A stretch of 16,697 nucleotides of DNA, taken from an uncultured Collinsella sp. Lineage in GTDB: Bacteria > Actinomycetota > Coriobacteriia > Coriobacteriales > Coriobacteriaceae. Both the position numbers and the translations under genes were made by a program. The DNA lies in the NCBI GenBank assembly GCA_902475475.1, contig CABRZY010000017.1, forward strand, positions 1 to 16,697, read 5' to 3'. This document shows, piece by piece, positions 6,233-12,923 of this stretch (positions are counted from its first letter, which is position 1; every line of letters begins with the position of its first letter). The notes beneath the pieces were generated by a model that saw only the letters and a list, made by a program, of their open reading frames with translations, made no database searches and was not told the DNA's origin.

Positions 6233-6946
6233 TTACAAATAGAACTTCAGTCGCTCGGTGCAGTACACCTGACGGGAGATGAAGAGCGGCTCGCCGCTTG
6301 GAGCATAACGTCTATCGACAAACAGAAGCAGCGGAGAGTCCAGTTCCACGTTAAGGTATGCCGCCTCGAGCTCGCTCGCATAGCAGACCTCGAGCGTACG
6401 CGTGTTGGGGCCCATCTTGATCCCCTGGCGATCGAGTACCGCCATCAGCGAATCTTCGAGGGACTCATGCTCCAAAAAAGAAAGCGCAGCGGAATAGCTA
6501 TTGGTTTCCAGCATCGTGGGCTTGTCATCCACAAGGCGCAGACGACGACTACGCAATACCTTTTGGGTATCGTCTACGCCCAGGAACTTCGCGTCTCGCA
6601 GGCTTGGTAAGTCCCAACCCATTGCGAGAACCCTGGTAGACGCCTGTTTTCCCGCAAGCTGGCACGAATGGGTAAAGCTCTCACGGTCGTCCGCGGCATA
6701 CATCTGTGTGTCCGACGAAACGAACGTGCCCTTGCCGCGGGCCCTCTCAACAAGCCCAGCATCTTCCATTTCTTTAATTGCGGAGCGAACCGTTATTCGG
6801 CTCACGCCAAATTGCTCGATAAGCTCCGCCTCGGTCGGAAGCTTATCTCCCGGGCGGTACGTGCCGTTGGCGATCGAATCAGAAAGCGCACGGACAATCT
6901 GTTTGTACAGGGGGATAACGCTATTTGCTTCAACCATATCAACCAT
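6233..6946 (-). CDS. GntR-family (HutC/UTRA type) transcriptional regulator
   Basis: 237 residues. The N-terminal winged helix is typical of GntR (PLYKQIVRALSDSIANGTY, RPGDKLPTEAELIEQFGVSR, ITVRSAIKEMEDAGLVERARGKGTFV; about 12-76). A UTRA effector domain follows (about 98-230), including KVLRSRRLRLVDDKPTMLE and the ERLKFYL end. UTRA domains bind small sugars or amino-sugar phosphates. The gene heads the PTS/deglycase locus in the same direction, so it is very probably the local regulator sensing the substrate or its 6-phosphate. ATG 6937 is an alternative start giving 234 residues; AAAGG lies 1 nt from the first ATG and about 10 nt from the second, so the second may be the real one. Confidence 0.92.
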   Translation of the reverse strand: MVDMVEANSVIPLYKQIVRALSDSIANGTYRPGDKLPTEAELIEQFGVSRITVRSAIKEMEDAGLVERARGKGTFVSSDTQMYAADDRESFTHSCQLAGKQASTRVLAMGWDLPSLRDAKFLGVDDTQKVLRSRRLRLVDDKPTMLETNSYSAALSFLEHESLEDSLMAVLDRQGIKMGPNTRTLEVCYASELEAAYLNVELDSPLLLFVDRRYAPSGEPLFISRQVYCTERLKFYL

Positions 6947-7133
6947 ACCTTTGCAAGGAATCAGCAGTTTATAGATAGATGACTTATATTAGAACTTTTT
7001 AGGAGTCCATATGTTTCCTAAATGATCGGTAAACGGGGTGTTATTTCACTTTAGCGGGGTGCAGCGGCTACCAGCGGCAATCGTTATCAACCTAGTTAGG
7101 CTAGTCCACCCACATCGTCTCCAGTTCGCCGCA

Positions 7134-7159
7134 GAGCCGCGGCTCCATATGGGTATACT
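7134..7159 (+). promoter_or_regulatory. Palindrome and -10-like box before the M16 protease
   Basis: GAGCCGCGGCTC (7134-7145) is a perfect 12-bp palindrome, followed 8 bp later by TATACT (7154-7159), a good -10 candidate. No convincing -35 box is visible. The palindrome covers part of the -35/-10 spacer and could be an operator. The 7003-7133 stretch upstream shows no gene. Confidence 0.35.
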
Positions 7160-7211
7160 CTCGAGGATTCGACTCGATTCGCCCCCGCTGGGGCGTCAAA
7201 GGAGACTACAT

Positions 7212-10200
7212 ATGTCCACTACCTCAACCGACCCGCGCGCCGCTGCTGCCGCGCTGCTGGTGCCCGGCACCACCTGCCACGGCTTTGCCGTCGAGCGCTG
7301 CGAGACCGTGCCCGAGCTCGACTCGGACGCCTACGTGCTGCGCCACACCGCATCGGGCGCTCGCCTGCTGTACCTGGCGTGCGACGACGAAAACAAGGCC
7401 TTTGCCATTGGCTTTAAGACGCCGCCGGCCGATTCCACCGGCGTGTTCCATATTCTTGAGCACTCGGTGCTGTGCGGATCGGCCAAGTTCCCCGTCAAGG
7501 AGCCATTCGTCGATCTGATCAAGAGCTCCATGCAGACGTTCCTCAACGCCATGACCTACCCCGACAAAACCATCTACCCCGTTGCCACCACCAACGAGCA
7601 GGATCTGTACAACCTGATGGACGTGTACCTGGACGCGGTGTTCAACCCGGCCATCTACACCAAGCCCACCATTTTTGAGCAGGAGGGCTGGCACTACGAG
7701 CTGGACCTGCCGGAGGGCGAGGACCGCGATGACGGTGGCAGCTCCGCAAGCCTGCGCGAGGGCACGCTGCGCTATAACGGCGTGGTGTTCAACGAGATGA
7801 AGGGCGCGCTGTCCGACCCCATGAGCGTGCTGGACGACGCCGTCAACGCCGCGCTCTATCCCGACACCGCCTATGCGCACGAGAGTGGCGGCGACCCGCG
7901 CGCGATTCCCGCGCTCACCTACGAGCAGTTCCTGGACACGCACGCGCGCCACTACAATCCTTCCAACTCCTACATCACGCTCTACGGCGACCTGGACGTG
8001 GACCACGCGCTGGCCTTTTTGGACGAGCGCTATCTGTCGCAGCCGAGTGCCGCGAGCCGCCGCATGGACGCCGCCGTTGCCGCCGGCGAGGACCCGTCCG
8101 CGCTGGCGCCCAATCCGCTGGACGTGCAGGAGCCCGTGACCTGCGAGTATAAGCGCGTCGAGATGGCCACTACGCCCGAGAACGCCCTGGTAGGCCTGGG
8201 CCTGGTGCTGGGCAGCGCGCTCGACCGCAAGCGCACGATCGCAGCAGATATCCTGTTCGAGGCGCTGCTGGGTTCCAACGAGGCACCGGTCAAGAAGGCC
8301 ATTCTGGCCGCCGGCCTGGGCGGCAACGTGGTGAGCTACACCGCGGCCGAGAGCCTGCAGCCCTACGAGCTCATCATGCTGCAGAACGCGCAGCCCGGCG
8401 TGGCGCGCGAACTGCGCCGCGTGTTCCAGGACGCCTGCCGCGACCTGTGCGAGCATGACGTTCCGCGCGAGCGCCTGGAGGCCATCATCAGCAGCAACGA
8501 GTACGACTTGCGCCAGCGCGACTATGGCATCGCCGACGGCGTGGCCATTGCGTGCGACGCGCTGAGCACTTGGCTCTACGATGACGACGCCGCGACGCTG
8601 GCGCTCAAGTACGGCCCGGTGTACGAGGAGCTGCGTGGCGAGCTGGACGGCAGCTACTTTGAGGACCTGCTGCGCGAGCTGGTGCTGGAAAACGACCACA
8701 TGGCGCTGGTCGAGCTAGTTCCGGTAGACGCTGCCGAGGGTGCGGAGGGCGCCGAGGCTGCCGAGCTGGCTGCCAAGCGCGACGCCATGACCGATGCCGA
8801 ACTGGCGGACGTGGTCGAGCGCACGGCCGTGCTGCGTGCCGCGCAGGAGGCCGAGGACACGCCCGAGGACAAGGCCACGCTACCGCGTCTGCGTGTATCC
8901 GACATTGGCGCGGCGCGCCCCGAGCCGCCGCTCGTTGTGGACACGACTGCGCCCATCCCCTGCCTGCGCCACGACATTCCCACCAACCGTTTGGCCTACG
9001 CCATGCAGTATTTCGATCTGAGCTGCGTCGCATTTGAGGACCTGCCCTACGTGACGCTGCTCTGCCGCCTGCTCAAGCAGCTGCCCACGCGCGAGCATTC
9101 GGCCGAGGAACTCGACAACCTGCTCGCCGGCAAGCTGGGCTTTTTGAGCTTTACGACCGAGGTCATGACGCAGCCCGACGTGGACGGCGTGCGCCCCTAC
9201 CTGCTGGTGAGCGCCGGCGCCCTGTCCGAAAAGATCGACGCGCTGGCGAGCCTGCCGCGCGAGGTGTGGTCGAGCACGCTGTTGCTCGATGCTGACGCCG
9301 ACCGCGTGCGCGACGTGCTCACGCAGATTCGCATTGGGCTTGAGCAGGGCTTTATCAACAACGGCCACTCGGCGGCGCTGGGTCGCGCGATGAGCTACAG
9401 CTCGCCTTCGGCCGTGGTGCGCGAGCAGCTTTCGGGCGTGGACTTCTACCTGTTCCTGCGCGATCTGCTCGAGCACTTTGACGAGCGACTGGACGGCCTG
9501 CGCGCCAAGCTTGCCGAGCTGGCAGACCGCATCTTTGTGGCCGATGGCTGCATGGCGAGCTTTACCGGCAGCGACGAGGACTTTGACGCGTACTGGGATG
9601 CCGCGGGCGACCTGGGGCTTGGCGCGGGCGACGGCGCTGGCAGCGGCACGCTCGTGGTGCCGGAGCCGCGCGACCGCCACGAGGCTTTTGTCATCCCCAG
9701 CGACATCTGCTTTGCGGCGCGCGCGTGCGACCCGCGTCGCCTGGGCATCGACGTGACGGGCGCCTGGGCGGTTGCCGCCAACGCGCTCTCCTACGACTAC
9801 CTGTGGAACGAGATCCGCGTGAAGGGCGGTGCGTACGGCTGCGGATTCCGCGCGGCCGGTGAGCGTCAGACGGCGTTCTACACCTACCGCGACCCGGCGG
9901 TCGATCCTTCGATTGAGCGCATGGAACGCGCGGGCGCATGGCTCGGCAGCTTTGAGCCCGACGAGGCCGCCTTTGAGGGCTTTATCGTGAGCTGCGTGAG
10001 CGGCATGGACGCGCCCGTGAAGCCGTACGCGCTCACCAAGCGCCGCAATACGACCTACCTGGCTGGGCTCGATCCGCACGCGCGCGAGGAGCGCCGCGCC
10101 CAGATGCTCGCGGCCACGCCCGGTGAGCTGCGCTCGCTCGGCTCCGATGTGACGCGCATCGCAGCCGCGTCGCCCACCTGCGTCTTTGGCGGCCGAGACG

Positions 10201-10250
10201 TCATCGCCAAGAGCAACGCCGGCTTTAACGTCATCGACCTGCTGGCCTAG
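7212..10250 (+). CDS. M16C-family zinc metallopeptidase (presequence-protease type)
   Basis: 1012 residues, the usual size for single-chain M16C (PreP-like) peptidases, which have two halves of two domains that close around short unfolded peptides. The inverted zinc motif HILEH is at residues 80-84 (His80, Glu83, His84). EQEGWHYEL follows at 156-164, and VVFNEMKGALSDP at 191-203 supplies the third ligand, Glu195. An acidic insertion (EGEDRDDGGSSASLREG) precedes that motif. The C-terminal half has the typical degenerate M16 pattern and the RVKGGAYGCGF segment that closes over substrate. No signal peptide is seen, so it is probably cytoplasmic. ATG 7212 has AAAGGAG about 8 nt upstream; the frame stays open back to 7038, but that part lacks family similarity. 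Very high G/C at third positions. Confidence 0.93.
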   Translation: MSTTSTDPRAAAAALLVPGTTCHGFAVERCETVPELDSDAYVLRHTASGARLLYLACDDENKAFAIGFKTPPADSTGVFHILEHSVLCGSAKFPVKEPFVDLIKSSMQTFLNAMTYPDKTIYPVATTNEQDLYNLMDVYLDAVFNPAIYTKPTIFEQEGWHYELDLPEGEDRDDGGSSASLREGTLRYNGVVFNEMKGALSDPMSVLDDAVNAALYPDTAYAHESGGDPRAIPALTYEQFLDTHARHYNPSNSYITLYGDLDVDHALAFLDERYLSQPSAASRRMDAAVAAGEDPSALAPNPLDVQEPVTCEYKRVEMATTPENALVGLGLVLGSALDRKRTIAADILFEALLGSNEAPVKKAILAAGLGGNVVSYTAAESLQPYELIMLQNAQPGVARELRRVFQDACRDLCEHDVPRERLEAIISSNEYDLRQRDYGIADGVAIACDALSTWLYDDDAATLALKYGPVYEELRGELDGSYFEDLLRELVLENDHMALVELVPVDAAEGAEGAEAAELAAKRDAMTDAELADVVERTAVLRAAQEAEDTPEDKATLPRLRVSDIGAARPEPPLVVDTTAPIPCLRHDIPTNRLAYAMQYFDLSCVAFEDLPYVTLLCRLLKQLPTREHSAEELDNLLAGKLGFLSFTTEVMTQPDVDGVRPYLLVSAGALSEKIDALASLPREVWSSTLLLDADADRVRDVLTQIRIGLEQGFINNGHSAALGRAMSYSSPSAVVREQLSGVDFYLFLRDLLEHFDERLDGLRAKLAELADRIFVADGCMASFTGSDEDFDAYWDAAGDLGLGAGDGAGSGTLVVPEPRDRHEAFVIPSDICFAARACDPRRLGIDVTGAWAVAANALSYDYLWNEIRVKGGAYGCGFRAAGERQTAFYTYRDPAVDPSIERMERAGAWLGSFEPDEAAFEGFIVSCVSGMDAPVKPYALTKRRNTTYLAGLDPHAREERRAQMLAATPGELRSLGSDVTRIAAASPTCVFGGRDVIAKSNAGFNVIDLLA

Positions 10251-10263
10251 CCACAGCCAAGCA

Positions 10264-10302
10264 AAACCACCACAAAGGGGACAGGCACCTTTGTGGTGGT
10301 TT
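10264..10302. repeat. Palindromic intergenic repeat, copy A (probable two-way terminator)
   Basis: AAACCACCACAAAGG (10264-10278) and CCTTTGTGGTGGTTT (10288-10302) are perfect 15-bp arms around the loop GGACAGGCA. It lies between two convergent genes, 13 bp past the protease stop and 13 bp past the stop of the opposite gene. The loop motif GGGACAGG recurs in the element at 12868. T-runs after the stem are short on both strands, so termination may be weak. Confidence 0.75.
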
Positions 10303-10314
10303 GCGGGCGAGCCG

Positions 10315-11970
10315 CTACTTGATAAACGGGTTCAGCCTGGCCCCTAACGGATCGAGCTTGTACATCCTTGCAAAGCACTCACGACCATAATCGGAGTCAT
10401 TGTTCCAGCTACCCTGGTCAACGTCGTACTCTGCATCCAGCCGAATCCACTCCTCCGGTTTGTTCTTCTCGTGCTTGTTGCAGAAGTAGCGCTGGTACTC
10501 GACCTCGTGCTCAAACTCAAACTCGGCATCCGAACCGCGGCCGGCATACTCGTCGACCGACGTCAGATTGCCGTGCTCGTCGTAATAGAACTCCGCATAG
10601 CCGCCGCGCTCGGAATCGATCCTGTCGAGCTTTCCGTCGCTGTACGAATAATCCACCGCTGCGTACGAGTTCAGCGAGCCGTAGTCGTTGCCGTGCGAGT
10701 CATATGCCACAGGCGAGATACGCGAAATGTTGCCGTCCTTGTCATACTCGTAGCCCGCGGTAATCGTCCACGTAGTTCCCACCGTGTCGCCCTGGCAGTC
10801 CAGCGTAAAGGACGTCACGCGATCCTTGTCGTATCCGCACGAATACACGACCGTCCGAGGATTGGCCGGGCTGGTATCGGTGTTGGTCACCATGTTGCCG
10901 TTCTGATAAATATACGTGCTCGCGCTCTCGCCGTAACCCGCATGGGTCGTCTTGTTGATCAGGTTTCCATCCGCGTCGTAGGTAAACGTCGTGGTGCTCG
11001 ACGAATCGCTCATGTCGGCATCGCAGTCGATGCGCGTGACGTTGCCGTCGGCGTCGTACGTAAACGTGTTGACGTTCTCGTAACCGCCCGCCAGATCTTC
11101 CTCAATCTCCGAGATACGATGCGACTCATCGTGCTCGACGCTGTAGCTTACGCCGCCACCTTGCTTGACGGCAGATGTGAAGCCCGTGACGTAACCGTTC
11201 TCGTCACGCTCGATCTCGTAGATATCGCCGTACTGGTCCGATTTATCGGTGCCTTCATAGGACATCGGCAGCCACAGTTCGTCGAGCTGCGTGTCCTTAA
11301 CGCCGGTGATCTTCGTATCCTGCGGCAGTGCCAACGTGGCGAGCTTCTTTTTACCCGAAAGATCGACGCTTTTGAGCTCCCCGGCATTTGAAAGGTCGAG
11401 CTTCTCGATGTTGTCGCAACCGTCCAGGTTAACGACGGTGACGTTGCTCGCCGAGTTAAGCTCGACGGTCTTAAGGTCGCCGCAGCCCGAAAGGTCCAGG
11501 TTGACGAGTTTATCCCCACCGTATTCCACACTGGTAACGTTGGGGAACACCTTGCCCAGGCCCTGCGTCGACGCGACGCCGTCCAGCTCGACCGACGTCA
11601 CCGCCTTGGCCTCGTCGCGCGAGATGCGGCCGTCACCGTTAGTGTCGTACTTGGTCGAGACAAGCGCACGCATGCCGCTATCCGGGAAGGTTTTCTCGTC
11701 GATTGGGGTGGTCGCAATCTGGGTGAAGTAGAACAGCGCGCCACCGCCGATGCCCGCCGCCACGACAAGCGCCGCGGCAAGGGCGATGAGGGGCTTCTTG
11801 GAACGCCTGCGCCGCGCGGGCTGCTGCACGGGCACGTATTGCCCAGGAGCGGGCGCGGCAGGCTGGGGTTGCTGCGTGGCCGCGGCCTGGTCGGGTGCTA
11901 CGGGTGCGCCGCAGACGGGGCAAAAGAGGGCGTCGTCGACAAGCGGCGTGCCACACGAGCGACAAAACAT
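10315..11970 (-). CDS. Zinc-ribbon single-pass membrane protein with EF-hand, leucine-rich and YD-like repeats
   Basis: 551 residues. An N-terminal zinc ribbon has CxxC pairs at Cys3/Cys6 and Cys17/Cys20 (double zinc-ribbon style). A Pro/Ala/Gln linker (about 28-52) and a basic RRRRSKK stop lead into one transmembrane helix (about 60-82). A canonical 12-residue EF-hand calcium loop follows, DTNGDGRISRDE (109-120). Next is a short solenoid of six 11-residue units such as LVNLDLSGCGD, LKTVELNSASN and IEKLDLSNAGE. The rest carries YD/RHS-like repeats (FTYDADGNVTRID, FTYDADGNLINKT, YEYDKDGNISRIS, FYYDEHGNLTSVD). The basic side suggests a cytoplasmic ribbon and an external C-terminal part. ATG 11970 has AAAGGAG 6 nt upstream; the extension to 12042 is unsupported. 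Function unknown; adhesion or envelope sensing is only a guess. Confidence 0.85.
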   Translation of the reverse strand: MFCRSCGTPLVDDALFCPVCGAPVAPDQAAATQQPQPAAPAPGQYVPVQQPARRRRSKKPLIALAAALVVAAGIGGGALFYFTQIATTPIDEKTFPDSGMRALVSTKYDTNGDGRISRDEAKAVTSVELDGVASTQGLGKVFPNVTSVEYGGDKLVNLDLSGCGDLKTVELNSASNVTVVNLDGCDNIEKLDLSNAGELKSVDLSGKKKLATLALPQDTKITGVKDTQLDELWLPMSYEGTDKSDQYGDIYEIERDENGYVTGFTSAVKQGGGVSYSVEHDESHRISEIEEDLAGGYENVNTFTYDADGNVTRIDCDADMSDSSSTTTFTYDADGNLINKTTHAGYGESASTYIYQNGNMVTNTDTSPANPRTVVYSCGYDKDRVTSFTLDCQGDTVGTTWTITAGYEYDKDGNISRISPVAYDSHGNDYGSLNSYAAVDYSYSDGKLDRIDSERGGYAEFYYDEHGNLTSVDEYAGRGSDAEFEFEHEVEYQRYFCNKHEKNKPEEWIRLDAEYDVDQGSWNNDSDYGRECFARMYKLDPLGARLNPFIK

Positions 11971-12044
11971 GGCGGGCTCCTTTCGGTTCATTCCTTCCAC
12001 CATGAAGGTAAACCCAAAGCCACAGCCCTTGTTGCGCAACATTC

Positions 12045-12092
12045 AGCCCAAACCACCGCAAAGGGGCGCAGCTCACAGGTGTCTTTGTGTTG
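12045..12092. repeat. Palindromic intergenic repeat, copy B (left of hicAB)
   Basis: AGCCCAAACCACCGCAAAGG begins the element, then GGCGCAGCTCACAGG, then a partial complement CTTTGTGTTG. It aligns over its length with copy C at 12790 (same order AGCCCAAAC, CGCAG-TCACAGG, TTTG), with a few substitutions and one gap, in the same orientation. It is a looser relative of copy A. Confidence 0.6.
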
Positions 12093-12094
12093 AT

Positions 12095-12131
12095 TCGAAC
12101 ACTTGTTCTATACGTACACATGTTCTATAGT
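12095..12131 (+). promoter_or_regulatory. Tandem LexA-box-like sites over a promoter
   Basis: TCGAACACTTGTTCTA (12095-12110) matches the actinobacterial SOS-box form TCGAAC-N4-GTTCGA at 11 of 12 defined positions. ACGTACACATGTTCTA (12112-12127), 17 bp later, matches at 9 of 12. They overlap a promoter-like pair TTGTTC (12103-12108) and TATAGT (12126-12131) with a 17-bp spacer, directed at hicA. LexA control is inferred from motif similarity only. Confidence 0.4.
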
Positions 12132-12139
12132 AGGGGTGC

Positions 12140-12177
12140 TTGCATCAGACTTAAATTGCAACTAGGATATAGTTGCA
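12140..12177 (+). promoter_or_regulatory. hicAB promoter with overlapping operator dyad
   Basis: TTGCAT (12140-12145) and TAGGAT (12163-12168) are 17 bp apart. Perfect 8-bp inverted arms TGCAACTA (12157-12164) and TAGTTGCA (12170-12177) with a 5-bp spacer cover the -10 box, about 15 bp before hicA. This is the layout expected for repression by the ribbon-helix-helix domain of HicB. Confidence 0.55.
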
Positions 12178-12191
12178 GAATGTGAGGCGGG

Positions 12192-12455
12192 ATGACGCGG
12201 ACCGATAAACTCATCGCCCAGCTGCTTAGCCGCCCTTCGACGTATCGGTATACCGATTTTTTAAAAGTCATGGCTTCATATGGCTTTGAAATGGACAACA
12301 AAGGCAAGACATCCGGATCGCGCGTTCGCTTCTACAGGCCATCAGATGGCAGGATGTTCGTAATGCACGCGCCACATCCATCTGACGAATTGACAGCGGG
12401 GACCATTCGAAACATCGTACGATTTCTGCAAGATGTCGGAGGTAGTCATGAGTAA
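12192..12455 (+). CDS. hicA: HicA-type mRNA interferase toxin
   Basis: 87 residues, the normal size for HicA, a small dsRBD-fold toxin that cleaves mRNA. It belongs to the subtype with KGKTSGSRVRFYRPSDGR (37-54) followed by HAPHPSDEL (59-67). His59 and His62 are the candidate functional histidines; the position that is histidine in the GSH motif of other HicA proteins is Arg44 here, which I recall as usual for this subtype. GAGG lies 4 nt before the ATG. The stop codon overlaps the start of hicB by 8 bp (ATGAGTAA), giving the toxin-first order typical of hicAB. Probably functional: no frameshift seen. Confidence 0.88.
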   Translation: MTRTDKLIAQLLSRPSTYRYTDFLKVMASYGFEMDNKGKTSGSRVRFYRPSDGRMFVMHAPHPSDELTAGTIRNIVRFLQDVGGSHE

Positions 12456-12777
12456 CGTTTTGGCATACAAGGGTTATTTCGCCCCAGTCGAGTTCGATGC
12501 CGAACAGCATGTGCTAACAGGTATGGTCACCGGCATTAGGGACGCAATCGTATTTGAAGGCTCCACGGTTAAAGAAGTGGAGCAATGCTTCCACGACGCC
12601 GTCGACGATTACCTTGAGTTTTGCGCCGAGAAGGGCAAGGAACCCGAGCGGGCTTTTAAGGGGTCGTTCAACGTAAGAACGGGCTCTGAGCTCCACAAGC
12701 AAGCAGCGCTGGCAGCGGCAAAGAAGGGTGAGTCACTCAATAAGTTTGTGACTGAAGCAATCGCTGCGGCGTTATAG
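12448..12777 (+). CDS. hicB: HicB-type antitoxin
   Basis: 109 residues. The N-terminal HicB partial RNase H-like fold (about 6-65) has YKGYFAPVEFDAEQ, GIRDAIVFEGSTVKE and AVDDYLEFCAEKGKEPERAFKGSF. A C-terminal ribbon-helix-helix follows (about 73-107; SFNVRTGSELHKQAALAA, GESLNKFVTEAI) and would bind the operator. It neutralises HicA by direct binding and represses the promoter. ATG 12448 is preferred over 12433 because GGAGG lies 5 nt upstream and the 8-bp overlap with hicA fits tight coupling. Confidence 0.9.
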   Translation: MSNVLAYKGYFAPVEFDAEQHVLTGMVTGIRDAIVFEGSTVKEVEQCFHDAVDDYLEFCAEKGKEPERAFKGSFNVRTGSELHKQAALAAAKKGESLNKFVTEAIAAAL

Positions 12778-12789
12778 CATTACCGCATA

Positions 12790-12841
12790 AGCCCAAACAA
12801 CCACAAAGGGCGCAGTTCACAGGCATATTTGCGGTGGCTTT
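12790..12841. repeat. Palindromic intergenic repeat, copy C (right of hicAB)
   Basis: AGCCCAAACAACCACAAAGG followed by GCGCAGTTCACAGG and ATTTGCGGTGGCTTT. The outer parts (AACAACCACAAA and TTTGCGGTGGCTTT) can fold into an imperfect stem. It begins 13 bp after the hicB stop and has the same orientation as copy B, so the toxin-antitoxin pair lies between two related direct repeats. It may also act as its terminator. Confidence 0.6.
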
Positions 12842-12867
12842 ACTGCCCATATCGCGTTTGCCCAGAT

Positions 12868-12907
12868 AAAACCCGCCAAAATAAACCTGTCCCTTTTTGG
12901 TAGGTTT
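12868..12907. repeat. Palindromic intergenic repeat, copy D (inverted)
   Basis: AAAACCCGCCAAAAT and TTTTTGGTAGGTTTG form an imperfect stem around AAACCTGTCCC. On the reverse strand the order AAACC, AAAGGGACAGG, GGGTTT matches copy A nearly unit for unit, with both elements 39-40 bp long. It abuts the ribosome binding region of the cyclo-ligase gene. Confidence 0.55.
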
Positions 12908-12923
12908 GGGAGATAAGGTTGAG

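Noticed and set aside
7038..7211. N-terminal extension of the M16C protease by 58 codons.
   Set aside because: The extension has no family similarity, and ATG 7212 has a good ribosome binding site and an upstream -10 box.
7224..10079. Long reverse-strand frames opposite the M16C protease (491 and 399 codons).
   Set aside because: Low-complexity Val/Ala/Gly/Arg shadows caused by high G/C at third positions.
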